Assembly (NCBI RefSeq): GCF_902506495.1
Contig: NZ_LR733267.1
Span: forward strand, 124,001 to 188,000
Source: Pseudomonas sp. 8O
Lineage (GTDB): Bacteria > Pseudomonadota > Gammaproteobacteria > Pseudomonadales > Pseudomonadaceae
Reading direction: 5' to 3'
Length of the DNA stretch: 64,000 bases
The notes beneath the pieces are model-generated. The model ran no database searches. It was not told the origin of the DNA and saw nothing but the letters and a program-made list of their open reading frames with translations. The translations under genes and the position numbers were made by a program. Shown here one piece after another: positions 1 to 8,043 of the stretch (its first letter is position 1; the number at the start of each line of letters is the position of its first letter).

Positions 1-146
1 CCGCTCCTGCGGTCGAGCCGGTCGCCGCAGCCGAAGCCGAAGCCACCTCGATCGTCAGCGAGCAGAGCGTGAGCGAGACCTTAGAGCAAGCGCAGCCGGA
101 AGAAGAAACACAAGCCGACAAGGAGGAGATCAAGCCTCAGGCTTGA
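1..146 (+). CDS. rne: Ribonuclease E, C-terminal tail (partial)
   Basis: Only the last 47 codons are in the window, read in the frame starting at base 3 and ending at TGA 144-146. The tail is rich in Ala, Glu, Val and Pro and ends in KEEIKPQA. This low-complexity acidic composition fits the disordered C-terminal scaffold of RNase E, which organises the RNA degradosome. The domain itself cannot be recognised from so short a piece. The call rests mainly on position: rne sits beside murB-ptp-kdsB-lpxK in Pseudomonas. A strong hairpin terminator follows 17 bases after the stop. Confidence 0.7.
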   Translation, partial: APAVEPVAAAEAEATSIVSEQSVSETLEQAQPEEETQADKEEIKPQA

Positions 147-162
147 TCCTTCTGCAGTAACC

Positions 163-193
163 AAAAAGGGGATGCCTAGGCATCCCCTTTTTT
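163..193. terminator. Bidirectional intrinsic terminator between rne and murB
   Basis: A perfect palindrome (ggggatgcctaggcatcccc) is flanked by A5 on the left and T6 on the right. It can therefore end transcription of rne on the plus strand and of the murB operon on the minus strand. Confidence 0.85.
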
Positions 194-222
194 CATGCAC
201 GTGTCCCTGTCACTTCAAACGC

Positions 223-271
223 GTAGCCCGGATGAAATCCGGGAGTGGCAATCCCCGGATTTCATCCGGGT
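223..271. repeat. REP-type palindrome, family A
   Basis: gtagcccggatgaaatccgg is followed after a short loop by its inverted copy ccggatttcatccggg. The same unit recurs at 53757-53816, 55481-55540 and, as a half copy, 62869-62890, always between genes. Here it lies between the rne terminator and the murB stop. Confidence 0.85.
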
Positions 272-277
272 CACACC

Positions 278-1297
278 TCAAAGCACGTTGGGTTCGATTT
301 CCAGCTCTACCCCAAACCTCTCCAGGATATCGCCCTGGATACGCTGAGCCAGGTGCAGCAGTTGCGCCCCCGTGGCGTTGCCATAGTTGACCAGCACCAG
401 CGCCTGCAAACGATGCACACCGGCATCACCCTCACGCACGCCCTTCCACCCTGCCCGCTCGATCAACCAACCCGCGGCCAGCTTGGCCAAACCAGCGCCA
501 GCCGGATAGCTGACCAGATCGGCATGCTCGTCGCGAATGCGCTCGGCCAATTCGAATGGCACCAGCGGATTTTTGAAGAAGCTGCCGGCGTTACCCAGCT
601 CGGCGGGATCCGGCAGTTTTTCGCTGCGAATGGCGCAGACTGCCCGGCTGACGTCGCTCGCGGTGGGCGCTTCCACGCCCATCTCAGCGAGACGTTGGCG
701 CACCGGACCGTAATCCAGACGCAGCGAAGCCAGACGGCTCAGACGAAAGCGCACGCGCAGGATCAGCCAGCGCCCAGCTTCGCGCTTGAACAGGCTGTCG
801 CGGTAAGCGAAGGCGCATTCATCAAGCGCGAAGTCACGCAGCTCGCCGGTCTGCCTATCCAGCGCGGTCAGGCCAGCGAACAGATCCTTGATCTCCACGC
901 CGTAGGCACCGATGTTCTGCATCGGCGCAGCGCCGACGGTACCGGGAATCAGGCTCAGGTTTTCCAGGCCGTTCAGTCCCTGCGCCAGGCTCCACTGCAC
1001 GAAAGGATGCCAGGGCTCGCCGGCTTCGGCCTCCACCAGCACCTGCTCGCCGTCGTCCTCGAGGATGCGAATGCCACGGCTGGCCATACGCAGCACCAAC
1101 GCCTCGACATCACGGGTGAGCAGCAGATTGCTGCCACCGCCGATCACCAGCAGCTGCAAGCCATGCTGACTCGCCAGGCTCAACGCCTCGCGTACATCGT
1201 CATCATCGTGCGCTTCGGCGAAGTGCCGTGCATGCACATCGACACCGAAGCTGTTGAAGGCTTTGAGCGACATGTCGCTCTGCATATTCAGGCTCAC
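278..1297 (-). CDS. murB: UDP-N-acetylenolpyruvoylglucosamine reductase MurB
   Basis: This cytoplasmic flavoenzyme reduces UDP-GlcNAc-enolpyruvate to UDP-MurNAc with NADPH, the second committed step of peptidoglycan precursor synthesis. The 339-residue protein shows the FAD-binding signature VIGGGSNLLL (51-60), the IPGTVGAAPMQNIGAYG segment (117-133), the YRxSxFK motif (165-171) and the catalytic serine in GNAGSFFKNP (Ser239). The length is that of the long type I MurB of proteobacteria. It is the last gene of the kdsB-ptp-murB run, and its start overlaps the phosphatase stop by 4 bases, which indicates translational coupling. Confidence 0.97.
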   Translation of the reverse strand: MSLNMQSDMSLKAFNSFGVDVHARHFAEAHDDDDVREALSLASQHGLQLLVIGGGSNLLLTRDVEALVLRMASRGIRILEDDGEQVLVEAEAGEPWHPFVQWSLAQGLNGLENLSLIPGTVGAAPMQNIGAYGVEIKDLFAGLTALDRQTGELRDFALDECAFAYRDSLFKREAGRWLILRVRFRLSRLASLRLDYGPVRQRLAEMGVEAPTASDVSRAVCAIRSEKLPDPAELGNAGSFFKNPLVPFELAERIRDEHADLVSYPAGAGLAKLAAGWLIERAGWKGVREGDAGVHRLQALVLVNYGNATGAQLLHLAQRIQGDILERFGVELEIEPNVL

Positions 1298-1758
1298 AGG
1301 CGCCCCTTGATCTCGATCAGCAACGCGTCACTGGCCTGTTCGATCAGGTCCAGCACCTGTTCGAAGCCATCCTCGCCACCGTAGTAAGGATCAGGTACCT
1401 CATCCAGCGCCAGTTCGTAGCGGCGCAAGTACAGATCCAGATCAGCACGGGCATCGACAGGGCGCAATGCCTCGAGGTTGCGCAGGTTGCTCTGGTCCAT
1501 GGCCAGGATCAGGTCGAAACGCTGGAAATCGGCAGCTTCGACCTGACGCGCACGCTGCGCGGACAGGTCATAACCACGGCGCAGGGCTACCTGACGCGTG
1601 CGACTGTCCGGCGCCTTGCCGACATGCCAGTCGCCGGTTCCGGCGGAGTCCACCTGGACCCGATGGTCCAGACCAGCCGCGCGCAGCTTGTGGCGAAAAA
1701 CGCCCTCGGCCGTGGGCGAACGGCAGATGTTGCCCAGACAGACAAAAAGAACCTTCAT
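1294..1758 (-). CDS. Low-molecular-weight protein tyrosine phosphatase
   Basis: The 154-residue protein has the LMW-PTP active-site loop CLGNICRS at residues 7-14 (C-x5-R-S, nucleophile Cys7, Arg13) and the general acid Asp123 in VPDPYY. The family dephosphorylates phosphotyrosine proteins; in bacteria it often acts on tyrosine kinases that control exopolysaccharide synthesis, but no partner kinase is encoded nearby. It overlaps kdsB by one base upstream and murB by 4 bases downstream, so it is co-transcribed with cell-envelope genes. The physiological substrate cannot be read from the sequence. Confidence 0.93.
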   Translation of the reverse strand: MKVLFVCLGNICRSPTAEGVFRHKLRAAGLDHRVQVDSAGTGDWHVGKAPDSRTRQVALRRGYDLSAQRARQVEAADFQRFDLILAMDQSNLRNLEALRPVDARADLDLYLRRYELALDEVPDPYYGGEDGFEQVLDLIEQASDALLIEIKGRL

Positions 1759-2522
1759 CAGGCCCCCAGCAGGTTGCGCACCCGCTCCAGGTCTTCGGCG
1801 GTGTCCACGCCGGCCGCCGGTGCTTCAAGGGCATCAGCGACATGAATACGTACGCCGTTGTACAACGCGCGCAGTTGCTCCAGGCACTCGGTGTCCTCCA
1901 GCCAGCACGGGCCCCAGGCGACGAAGTCATGCAGGAAGCCGGCGCGGTAGGCGTAGATGCCGATATGGCGTCGATATGGCACGCCGGCCGGCAGCACGTC
2001 GCGACTCCTGGCAAATGCATCGCGCGCCCAGGCCAGCGGTGCCCGGCTGAAGGTCAGGGCCAGGCCATTTTTGTCCGCGACCACCTTGACCACATTGGGG
2101 TTGAACAACGCGGTGACGTCCTCGATGGGCTCAGCCAGGGTGGCGATACCGGCCTGCGGGTTGGCCGCCAGGTTGGCCGCCACCTGATCGATGATCACAG
2201 GCGGAATCAGCGGCTCATCGCCCTGCACGTTGACCACGATGGCATCGGCAGGCAGGCCAAGCTGGGTGGCCACTTCAGCCAGGCGGTCGGTGCCGGAATT
2301 GTGATCCTCGCGGGTCAGCAGTACCTCGGCGCCGAAGGCCTGGCAGGCTTCGACGATGCGTGCATCGTCGGTAGCGACCACCACACGATTGGCAGAGCTC
2401 TTCTTCGCCTGCTCCCAGACGTGCTGCACCATGGGCTTACCGGCGATGTCCTGCAGCGGCTTGCCGGGTAGGCGGGTGGAGGCGTAACGGGCAGGGATGA
2501 CGACGGTGAAGGCTGCGCTCAT
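1758..2522 (-). CDS. kdsB: 3-deoxy-manno-octulosonate cytidylyltransferase KdsB
   Basis: KdsB activates Kdo with CTP to give CMP-Kdo for the lipopolysaccharide inner core. The N-terminal nucleotide-binding motif IPARYASTRLPGKPL (9-23) is characteristic, and 254 residues is the normal family length. It lies directly after the Trm112-like gene (no gap) and upstream of the phosphatase, in the order lpxK, Trm112-like, kdsB that is conserved across gammaproteobacteria. Confidence 0.97.
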   Translation of the reverse strand: MSAAFTVVIPARYASTRLPGKPLQDIAGKPMVQHVWEQAKKSSANRVVVATDDARIVEACQAFGAEVLLTREDHNSGTDRLAEVATQLGLPADAIVVNVQGDEPLIPPVIIDQVAANLAANPQAGIATLAEPIEDVTALFNPNVVKVVADKNGLALTFSRAPLAWARDAFARSRDVLPAGVPYRRHIGIYAYRAGFLHDFVAWGPCWLEDTECLEQLRALYNGVRIHVADALEAPAAGVDTAEDLERVRNLLGA

Positions 2523-2708
2523 TTACTTGTCCAGACGCTCGTCGGTGTTCAGGGTGCGGGCTTCGCTTTCCAGCATCACCGGAATGCCGTCGCGAATCGG
2601 GTAGGCCACGCCGGCCCCCTTACTGATCAGTTCGGTCTTGTCTTCGGAGAGCTGCAGCGGGCCTTTGCAGATCGGGCAGGCGAGGATGTCGAGCAGTTTG
2701 AGGTCCAT
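2523..2708 (-). CDS. Trm112/YcaR-like small zinc protein
   Basis: The 61-residue protein has the family opening MDLKLLDILACPICKGPL with a CPxC pair (Cys11, Cys14) and ends in the usual acidic tail. It belongs to the Trm112p-like (YcaR) family. Bacterial members have no settled function, but they are nearly always sandwiched between lpxK and kdsB, as here. The eukaryotic relative is an activator of methyltransferases. The gene abuts kdsB without a gap. Confidence 0.9.
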   Translation of the reverse strand: MDLKLLDILACPICKGPLQLSEDKTELISKGAGVAYPIRDGIPVMLESEARTLNTDERLDK

Positions 2709-2730
2709 GGCGCAGTCCTTGATGGGGTCA

Positions 2731-3732
2731 TCAAGACCCCGGTATGAGGCGGGCCAACTCTTTATCCAGCCAGTCGACGAAAGCCGGTGTGGGCACGGCG
2801 TCGACGGCCAGGTACCACCAGTCGGCGGCAGCGAAGGCCCGGCATTTCACCGCATCCTTCTCGGTCATCAGCAGTGGCAGCGGCGGCTCGAAGCTGAGCT
2901 GCGCGGCGTCGTACTGGGCATGGTCGGCGAAGGGATGCGGAACCGGGCGCCAGTTTAGCGCTTCGAGGGTATTGAAGAAACGTTGCGGGTTGCCGATACC
3001 GGCTACCGCATGCACGGCCTGGCCGGGTGGGAAGTGCTCGAGGCCGAGGCGCTCACCGCTGACCAGATTGACCAGGGCGGAGGGCTGCAAGCGAAAGGCG
3101 TAGCCATCGGCGCGATCCGCCTCAGCACCGTTGAACAGCACAGCATCCACCTCATCCAGACGCTCGGCCGGCTCGCGCAGTGGCCCGGCTGGCAGGCAGC
3201 GGCGATTGCCCAGGCCACGCGCGGCGTCGATCAAAACCAGTTCCAGATCACGCGCCAGGCGGTAATGCTGCAGGCCATCATCGCAGAGGATCAGATCCAG
3301 TGGCTCCTCGGCCAACAGCGCACGCACGGCGCCACTGCGATCCGGGTCGATCATCAAGGGCACACCCGTACGCTGGACGATCAGCAGCGGTTCGTCACCC
3401 GCCTGCGCCGCCGACTGCTCGGCGCGTACCCGCCACGGCAGACTGGGTGGCGTGGCGCCGTAGCCACGGCTGACCACGCCGACCTTGAGGCCACGGGCGC
3501 GACAGTGCTCGATCAGAAAGAGAATGAGCGGCGTCTTGCCGGTGCCACCAACCGTGATGTTGCCCACCACCAGCACGGGCACCGGGGCACGGTAGATATC
3601 GCCCTCGCCAGCCAGGAAACGCGCGCGCTTGCCCTGCACCACGCGGCGATACAGCCACTCCAGCGGACGCAGCAGCGTCAGCGCCGGGTGGCCGCGATAC
3701 CAGGCTTGGAGCAAGCGATCGGCAGCGCTCAC
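2731..3732 (-). CDS. lpxK: Tetraacyldisaccharide 4'-kinase LpxK
   Basis: LpxK is a membrane-associated kinase that phosphorylates the 4' position of the lipid A disaccharide precursor. The 333-residue sequence carries the Walker A-like loop VVGNITVGGTGKTPL beginning near residue 55, which is distinctive for LpxK, and the downstream CDDGLQHYRLARD motif. It starts one base after the exbD stop, placing lipid A maturation in the same transcript as the ExbBD proton channel. Confidence 0.96.
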   Translation of the reverse strand: MSAADRLLQAWYRGHPALTLLRPLEWLYRRVVQGKRARFLAGEGDIYRAPVPVLVVGNITVGGTGKTPLILFLIEHCRARGLKVGVVSRGYGATPPSLPWRVRAEQSAAQAGDEPLLIVQRTGVPLMIDPDRSGAVRALLAEEPLDLILCDDGLQHYRLARDLELVLIDAARGLGNRRCLPAGPLREPAERLDEVDAVLFNGAEADRADGYAFRLQPSALVNLVSGERLGLEHFPPGQAVHAVAGIGNPQRFFNTLEALNWRPVPHPFADHAQYDAAQLSFEPPLPLLMTEKDAVKCRAFAAADWWYLAVDAVPTPAFVDWLDKELARLIPGS

Positions 3733-4161
3733 TCAGGGGGCTTCCTGTGCTTCCACCGTGGTGATGCGCAGGTGCGAGAAGCCCAGCTTGCCGGCCGCAT
3801 CCATCGCAGTGATCACCGACTGGTGCGGCGTCTTGCCGTCGGCACTGATGATCAGCGGCAGGCTGTTGTCGCCATCGGATTCCTTCTGCAGAGCCGCCAT
3901 GAGATTGCTCAGGTTGCTCTCCAGCAGTGCCTTGCCATTGACCGAAAACGCGCCGTCGGCGCCAATCAGCACCTCGACCTGCTTGAGCTCGGTCTGCTCG
4001 GGCGGCGTGCCACTGGCCGCCTCGGGCAGGTCGACCTTGAGCTGGGTCTCGCGGGTGAAGGTGGTGGTGACCACAAAGAACAGCAGCAGGATGAATACCA
4101 CGTCGATCAACGAGGCCAGGTTGATCTCGACGTTCTCCCGCGGTTTGCGCCGGAATTTCAC
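3733..4161 (-). CDS. exbD: ExbD/TolR family energy-transduction protein
   Basis: The 142-residue inner-membrane protein has a short cytoplasmic basic N-terminus, one transmembrane helix (about 16-36) containing the conserved acidic residue Asp20 in SLIDVVFILLLFF, and a periplasmic domain. ExbD/TolR partners with ExbB/TolQ to form a proton-driven motor. There is no TonB or TolA gene here, so the energised partner is unknown. In Pseudomonas this copy is tied to lpxK and may serve the envelope rather than siderophore uptake (inference). Its start overlaps the exbB stop by 4 bases. Confidence 0.93.
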   Translation of the reverse strand: MKFRRKPRENVEINLASLIDVVFILLLFFVVTTTFTRETQLKVDLPEAASGTPPEQTELKQVEVLIGADGAFSVNGKALLESNLSNLMAALQKESDGDNSLPLIISADGKTPHQSVITAMDAAGKLGFSHLRITTVEAQEAP

Positions 4162-4790
4162 GCCTTGCCCTCACCCAGATCGACGTCGCGATCTCCCTGC
4201 ACCATTTCCACCAGCTTGATCGCTTCCTGCTCCATGCCGACCACCAGCTCGTCGACGCGACGCTGCAGGTAGCGATGGAAGAACAGCGCCGGGATCGCCA
4301 CCATCAGGCCAGCCGCCGTGGTGATCAGCGCCTTGGAGATACCACCAGCGAGCATCGGCGCGTTGGCCATGCCCGAGCCCATGAAGGAGCTGAAGATCTC
4401 GATCATGCCCAGCACGGTACCGAGCAGACCGAGCAGCGGCGCGATGCCGGCAATGGTGCCGAGGGCATTGAGGTAGCGTTCCAGGTCATGGATGACGCGG
4501 GCGGCGGCCTCCTCGATGCACTCCTTCATGATCTCGCGACCATGCTTGGAGTTGGCCAGGCCGGCGGCGAGAATCTGCCCCAGCGGCGAGTCCTCGCGCA
4601 GCTCCTTGAGCTTCTGGTTGTTGAGTTTCTTGTCCTTGATCCAGCGCCAGACCTGAGCCAGCAGGTTGGCCGGAGTGACGCGGGCGGGCCGCAGGGTCCA
4701 CAGGCGCTCGGCGACGATGCCGGCAGCAGCGATGGAACAGAGAATGATCGGCAGCATCATCCAGCCGCCAGCTTTGACCAGTTCCCACAC
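4158..4790 (-). CDS. exbB: ExbB/TolQ family proton channel
   Basis: The product is about 210 residues with three predicted membrane helices: one near the N-terminus (WMMLPIILCSIAAAGIVAE), and two in the C-terminal half (GIAPLLGLLGTVLGMIEIF and LITTAAGLMVAIPALFF), the standard MotA/TolQ/ExbB fold. I chose the GTG start at 4790, giving MWELVKAGG, because a GAGGGGG Shine-Dalgarno lies about 10 bases upstream. The in-frame ATG at 4823 would add 11 residues before the conserved beginning and would place that ribosome site inside the gene. It forms an operon with exbD and lpxK. Confidence 0.9.
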   Translation of the reverse strand: MWELVKAGGWMMLPIILCSIAAAGIVAERLWTLRPARVTPANLLAQVWRWIKDKKLNNQKLKELREDSPLGQILAAGLANSKHGREIMKECIEEAAARVIHDLERYLNALGTIAGIAPLLGLLGTVLGMIEIFSSFMGSGMANAPMLAGGISKALITTAAGLMVAIPALFFHRYLQRRVDELVVGMEQEAIKLVEMVQGDRDVDLGEGKA

Positions 4791-4840
4791 GGTAGAGAAT
4801 CCCCCTCGAAAAAGTGGCGCCACTCTAGCATAGGGTCTAA

Positions 4841-5106
4841 AGGGGCTGTGGGCGTTTCGTCACAGCCGCGACGGTACCTGTTTTGCTGCAGGGCTAGGCG
4901 CGAGGAGTGTGGTTTGGTCATTCCAAACGAACGACGAGTAACGACGCACTGCAGCAAAACAGGCCCGTCCCTACGGGTTGCGCGGCAAATGGCGCCATAC
5001 GTCGTTGCAGGACTTGGCAAGGGGACAACCATTACCTGCGTCCTGCGCCTAGCCTGGCGCCATTTGACGCAGCAACGCGACTTGTGACGAAACACCCTCA
5101 GCCCCT
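4841..5106. repeat. Nested inverted-repeat element (three-way-junction type)
   Basis: The exbB-comEC gap (337 bases) is almost filled by this element. The outer arms 4841-4864 and 5083-5106 are complementary at 22 of 24 positions. Inside are two further inverted pairs: 4877-4891 with 4949-4963 (15 bp, perfect) and 4986-4997 with 5055-5066 (12 bp, perfect). Each encloses a smaller stem: gtttgg/ccaaac at 4912-4928, and gcaggac/gtcctgc at 5007-5046. A single strand could fold as a closing stem plus two branched arms. No ORF in it looks real. Confidence 0.75.
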
Positions 5107-5127
5107 TCCTGCCGACCGTCGCTGTTC

Positions 5128-7353
5128 TCATTTTTCCCGCCAGAAACGTGGTTCGCGTCGCAACCCATGCGGCGCAGCATGCTCACCCAGACGCAAATGC
5201 AGAGCGCCGTCCAATGCAGTGTCATGGACCTCGACACCGGCTGCCCGATAACGCTCCAGTACCTGCGGGTGAGGATGCCCAAAGGCATTGTGGCGACCGC
5301 GGGTGATCAGCGCATGCTGCGGCGCGACAGCATCGATGAAGGCTCGGCTGGATGATGTGCGACTGCCGTGATGAGGCGCCAGCAGCCACTGAGAGGCCAG
5401 GGGAAAGTCGGCCTGCATCAGCGCGCGCTCGGCCAGGATGTCGATGTCACCGGTCAACAGCAGGCGCTCGCCACCGGCCTCCACCTGTAGCACGCAGGAG
5501 CGCTGATTACCGGAGCTGGCCCGCTGCCACTGCCACAGCCTGAAAGTCACGTCATTCCATTGCCAGCTTTGCCCCGACTGACAAGCCTCAGCGCCAAGCG
5601 CCCTGGCCACCCGCATCGGCTCGCCACTGATGACCCGCGCCACCGGCATCCCGGCCTTGATCGCAGCGGCGCCACCGACATGATCATTGTCGGCATGACT
5701 GAGCAGCATCAGATCGAGACGCCTGAGGTTCATCGCACGCAAGGAAGGCAGGACAATGCGCTCACCGGTATCGAAATCGCCGAAGCGTGGCCCGGCGTCG
5801 TACAGCAGGCTGTGGTCTCGGGTGCGTACCAGCACCGCCAGCCCCTGTCCCACATCCAGCACCCAGACATCGGCACGGCCATCGTCCAGTTGCTGAGTGG
5901 GCAACAACAAAGCAGGCAACAACAGCGCAAGGCCGGGTAGACGCAGCGGCACCCCGGCAGGCAGTAGGAACAACAAGGCACCTGCGGCTGCCAGTAGCCA
6001 GGCCCAGAGCGGCAGGTTGCTGGGCAGCCAGGCAGGTAGCCAACCCGCGACGACACCGAGCAATTCGAATAACAGATGCAGCGCCCCACCGGCCAGCCAC
6101 AGTAGCCCCTCCCCAACCACGGGAACGGGCAGCAGCAGAGTGCCCAGCAAGGCCAGGGGCACGACGACCAGCCCCACCCAGGGCACGGCCACCAGGTTGG
6201 CCAGTGGCCCGCTGCTGCTGACTGGCAAACCGAGGATCAGCATCATCGGCAACAGACCGATGGCCATGGTCCACTGCGCCCGTGTCAGCCCACGCCACCA
6301 ACCCCAGGCGCCAAGCCGGCCACCGAATACCAACACGAGAATCGCCACCGCCGAGAACGACAGCCAGAACCCCGCTTGCAAGGACGCCAATGGCTCGAGC
6401 AGCAGCACTACGATCAGCGCCAGCAACAATGGCCACCAGGCGCCCAGGTGACGAAAGCGCATACGCCAGAGCAGCACCAGCGCAACCATCACGCAGGCCC
6501 TGCGCACCGGTACCTGGAACCCCGCCAACATTCCATAGACCAGGGCCCCGCTCAAGGCCAGCGCACAGGCGCAGGGCAGCCAGGGCCAGCGCCTTGGCCA
6601 GGCACCGACTCTCGCCAACAGCGCCACCAGTGCGTAAAGAAAGCCGGCCAGCAGCGCGATATGCTGGCCGGAGATGACCATCAGGTGCACCGTGCCCGTA
6701 TGCTGCAACAGGCGCCAGTCGCCCGCGCTCAGACCGGATCCATCACCCAGGACCAGAGCGGCAATGGCGCCCTCTCGCTGGAATGCCGGCACAGCCAGCA
6801 GATGCTGACGCAGGCTGTCGCGCCAGCTACCCAAACCTGTCGCAGGGGATAACCGCTCGCCAGACTTGATCGTGCCCGTCGCGCCAATGCGCTGGGCCAA
6901 CAGCCAGGCCTCGTGATCGAAACTCTGCGGATTGACCAACCCATGCGGGCGCTTCAGGTTGACCACCACCCGCCAGCGCTCGCCGCCCTGCACCGGCGGC
7001 CCGCCATGCCAGGCCAGACGCATTTTTTTCGGCAACTCGGCACGCCGTGAGCGCGCTTCCTCGAACTGGAAGCGCACCACACCACCGGACACCTCCGGCA
7101 AACCGACCACTCGGCCTTCCAGCCACAGGGTACGGCCATCGAGCTGCGGATCGAGGCGGTCATCCAGTGCCGATTGCGCCGAGCCGCAGGCCCAGGCCAG
7201 CCCCAACAGAAAGAACCCCAGCGGATAAAGGCGTGAAAACAACAACGCCAGACCGACGCAGACCGCCACCAGCAACAGCCAGCCCGGCGGCAGGCTGGGC
7301 AGAAAGCGCAGCGCCAATAGCCCCAAGGCTAGCGCCAACATCCCTGTTCGCAT
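5128..7353 (-). CDS. comEC: DNA uptake channel ComEC/Rec2
   Basis: ComEC forms the inner-membrane channel that carries single-stranded DNA into the cytoplasm during natural transformation. The 741-residue protein has an N-terminal membrane and DUF4131 region, a central competence domain with many hydrophobic helices (roughly 200-470, including HLMVISGQHIALLAGF) and a C-terminal metallo-beta-lactamase-like domain. The latter has VLDVGQGLAVLV, LLSHADNDHVGG and LLAPHHGSRTSS. The HxDxDH metal motif is intact (HADNDH), so the nuclease-like domain may be active. The length is normal and no frameshift is seen. Confidence 0.95.
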   Translation of the reverse strand: MRTGMLALALGLLALRFLPSLPPGWLLLVAVCVGLALLFSRLYPLGFFLLGLAWACGSAQSALDDRLDPQLDGRTLWLEGRVVGLPEVSGGVVRFQFEEARSRRAELPKKMRLAWHGGPPVQGGERWRVVVNLKRPHGLVNPQSFDHEAWLLAQRIGATGTIKSGERLSPATGLGSWRDSLRQHLLAVPAFQREGAIAALVLGDGSGLSAGDWRLLQHTGTVHLMVISGQHIALLAGFLYALVALLARVGAWPRRWPWLPCACALALSGALVYGMLAGFQVPVRRACVMVALVLLWRMRFRHLGAWWPLLLALIVVLLLEPLASLQAGFWLSFSAVAILVLVFGGRLGAWGWWRGLTRAQWTMAIGLLPMMLILGLPVSSSGPLANLVAVPWVGLVVVPLALLGTLLLPVPVVGEGLLWLAGGALHLLFELLGVVAGWLPAWLPSNLPLWAWLLAAAGALLFLLPAGVPLRLPGLALLLPALLLPTQQLDDGRADVWVLDVGQGLAVLVRTRDHSLLYDAGPRFGDFDTGERIVLPSLRAMNLRRLDLMLLSHADNDHVGGAAAIKAGMPVARVISGEPMRVARALGAEACQSGQSWQWNDVTFRLWQWQRASSGNQRSCVLQVEAGGERLLLTGDIDILAERALMQADFPLASQWLLAPHHGSRTSSSRAFIDAVAPQHALITRGRHNAFGHPHPQVLERYRAAGVEVHDTALDGALHLRLGEHAAPHGLRREPRFWREK

Positions 7354-7479
7354 GGCTTCTCCTTGCTCATCGAGCTACGGCGCGCGCGTCCAGCGCTCAC
7401 CTCCAGTCACAATATGGAAACGCTGGCCAGGCTGAATCCGTGCATAATACCGGCGCTTTTGCCTGCCCAGAGACTCTTC

Positions 7480-8007
7480 ATGCCGCGTCGTTTATTCAAG
7501 CGCTACATGCCCAACCCCGACAGCATCAAGGGTAACAAGTCCCTGCGCTTTCTCGGCAAACTCATTCATGACCCCAATCTCTGGCATCTCAACCGCCATT
7601 CGGTAGCCCGTGGTATGGCCATCGGCCTGTTCTGGGCGATGATCCCCATGCCCCTGCAGATGCTGGCCGCCGCCGCCGTCGCCATCCCGATGCGCGCCAA
7701 CCTGCCGATTTCCATCGGTCTGGTTTGGCTGACCAACCCCATCACCATGCCGCCGGTTTTCTACTGCACCTACAAGCTGGGCGCGTGGATCATGCAGACG
7801 CCTCCGGTGCGCATGCCGACAACCCTGAGCCTGGAATGGATCACGGCTGAGGTGGCAGTGCTGTGGAAACCACTGTATCTGGGCTCCTTCGTCGCTGGGA
7901 TCATTCTTGCAGCGATAGGCTATGTACTGACCATGCTCTACTGGCGTTGGTGGGTCCAGCGCAGTTGGCGCAAGCGTCAGGAAAAACGCCGACTGGAACG
8001 CCACTGA
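7480..8007 (+). CDS. DUF2062 membrane protein
   Basis: The 175-residue protein starts MPRRLFKRYMPNP at 7480. A longer reading from 7363 is possible but lacks family-like sequence. It has the DUF2062 pattern: a basic N-terminus, LHDPNLWHLNRHSVARGMAIGLFW-type segment, a hydrophobic core around PMPLQMLAAAAVAIPMRANL, and a second membrane region near the C-terminus (GSFVAGIILAAIGYVLTMLYW), ending in a highly basic tail. The family is widespread in proteobacteria and of unknown function. It is transcribed divergently from comEC and convergently with the lol operon. Confidence 0.85.
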   Translation: MPRRLFKRYMPNPDSIKGNKSLRFLGKLIHDPNLWHLNRHSVARGMAIGLFWAMIPMPLQMLAAAAVAIPMRANLPISIGLVWLTNPITMPPVFYCTYKLGAWIMQTPPVRMPTTLSLEWITAEVAVLWKPLYLGSFVAGIILAAIGYVLTMLYWRWWVQRSWRKRQEKRRLERH

Positions 8008-8011
8008 AAAG

Positions 8012-8037
8012 AAAAAGCCGTCGAAGTCGACGGCTTT
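8012..8037. terminator. Bidirectional terminator between DUF2062 gene and lol operon
   Basis: The stem gccgtcga/tcgacggc is flanked by A5 on the left and T4 on the right. It sits between two convergent genes, 4 bases after one stop and 6 before the other. Confidence 0.85.
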
Positions 8038-8043
8038 TCGTTC

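Noticed and set aside
4823..4823. ATG 4823 as the exbB start
   Set aside because: It adds 11 residues before the conserved start and places the best ribosome site inside the gene; GTG 4790 fits better.
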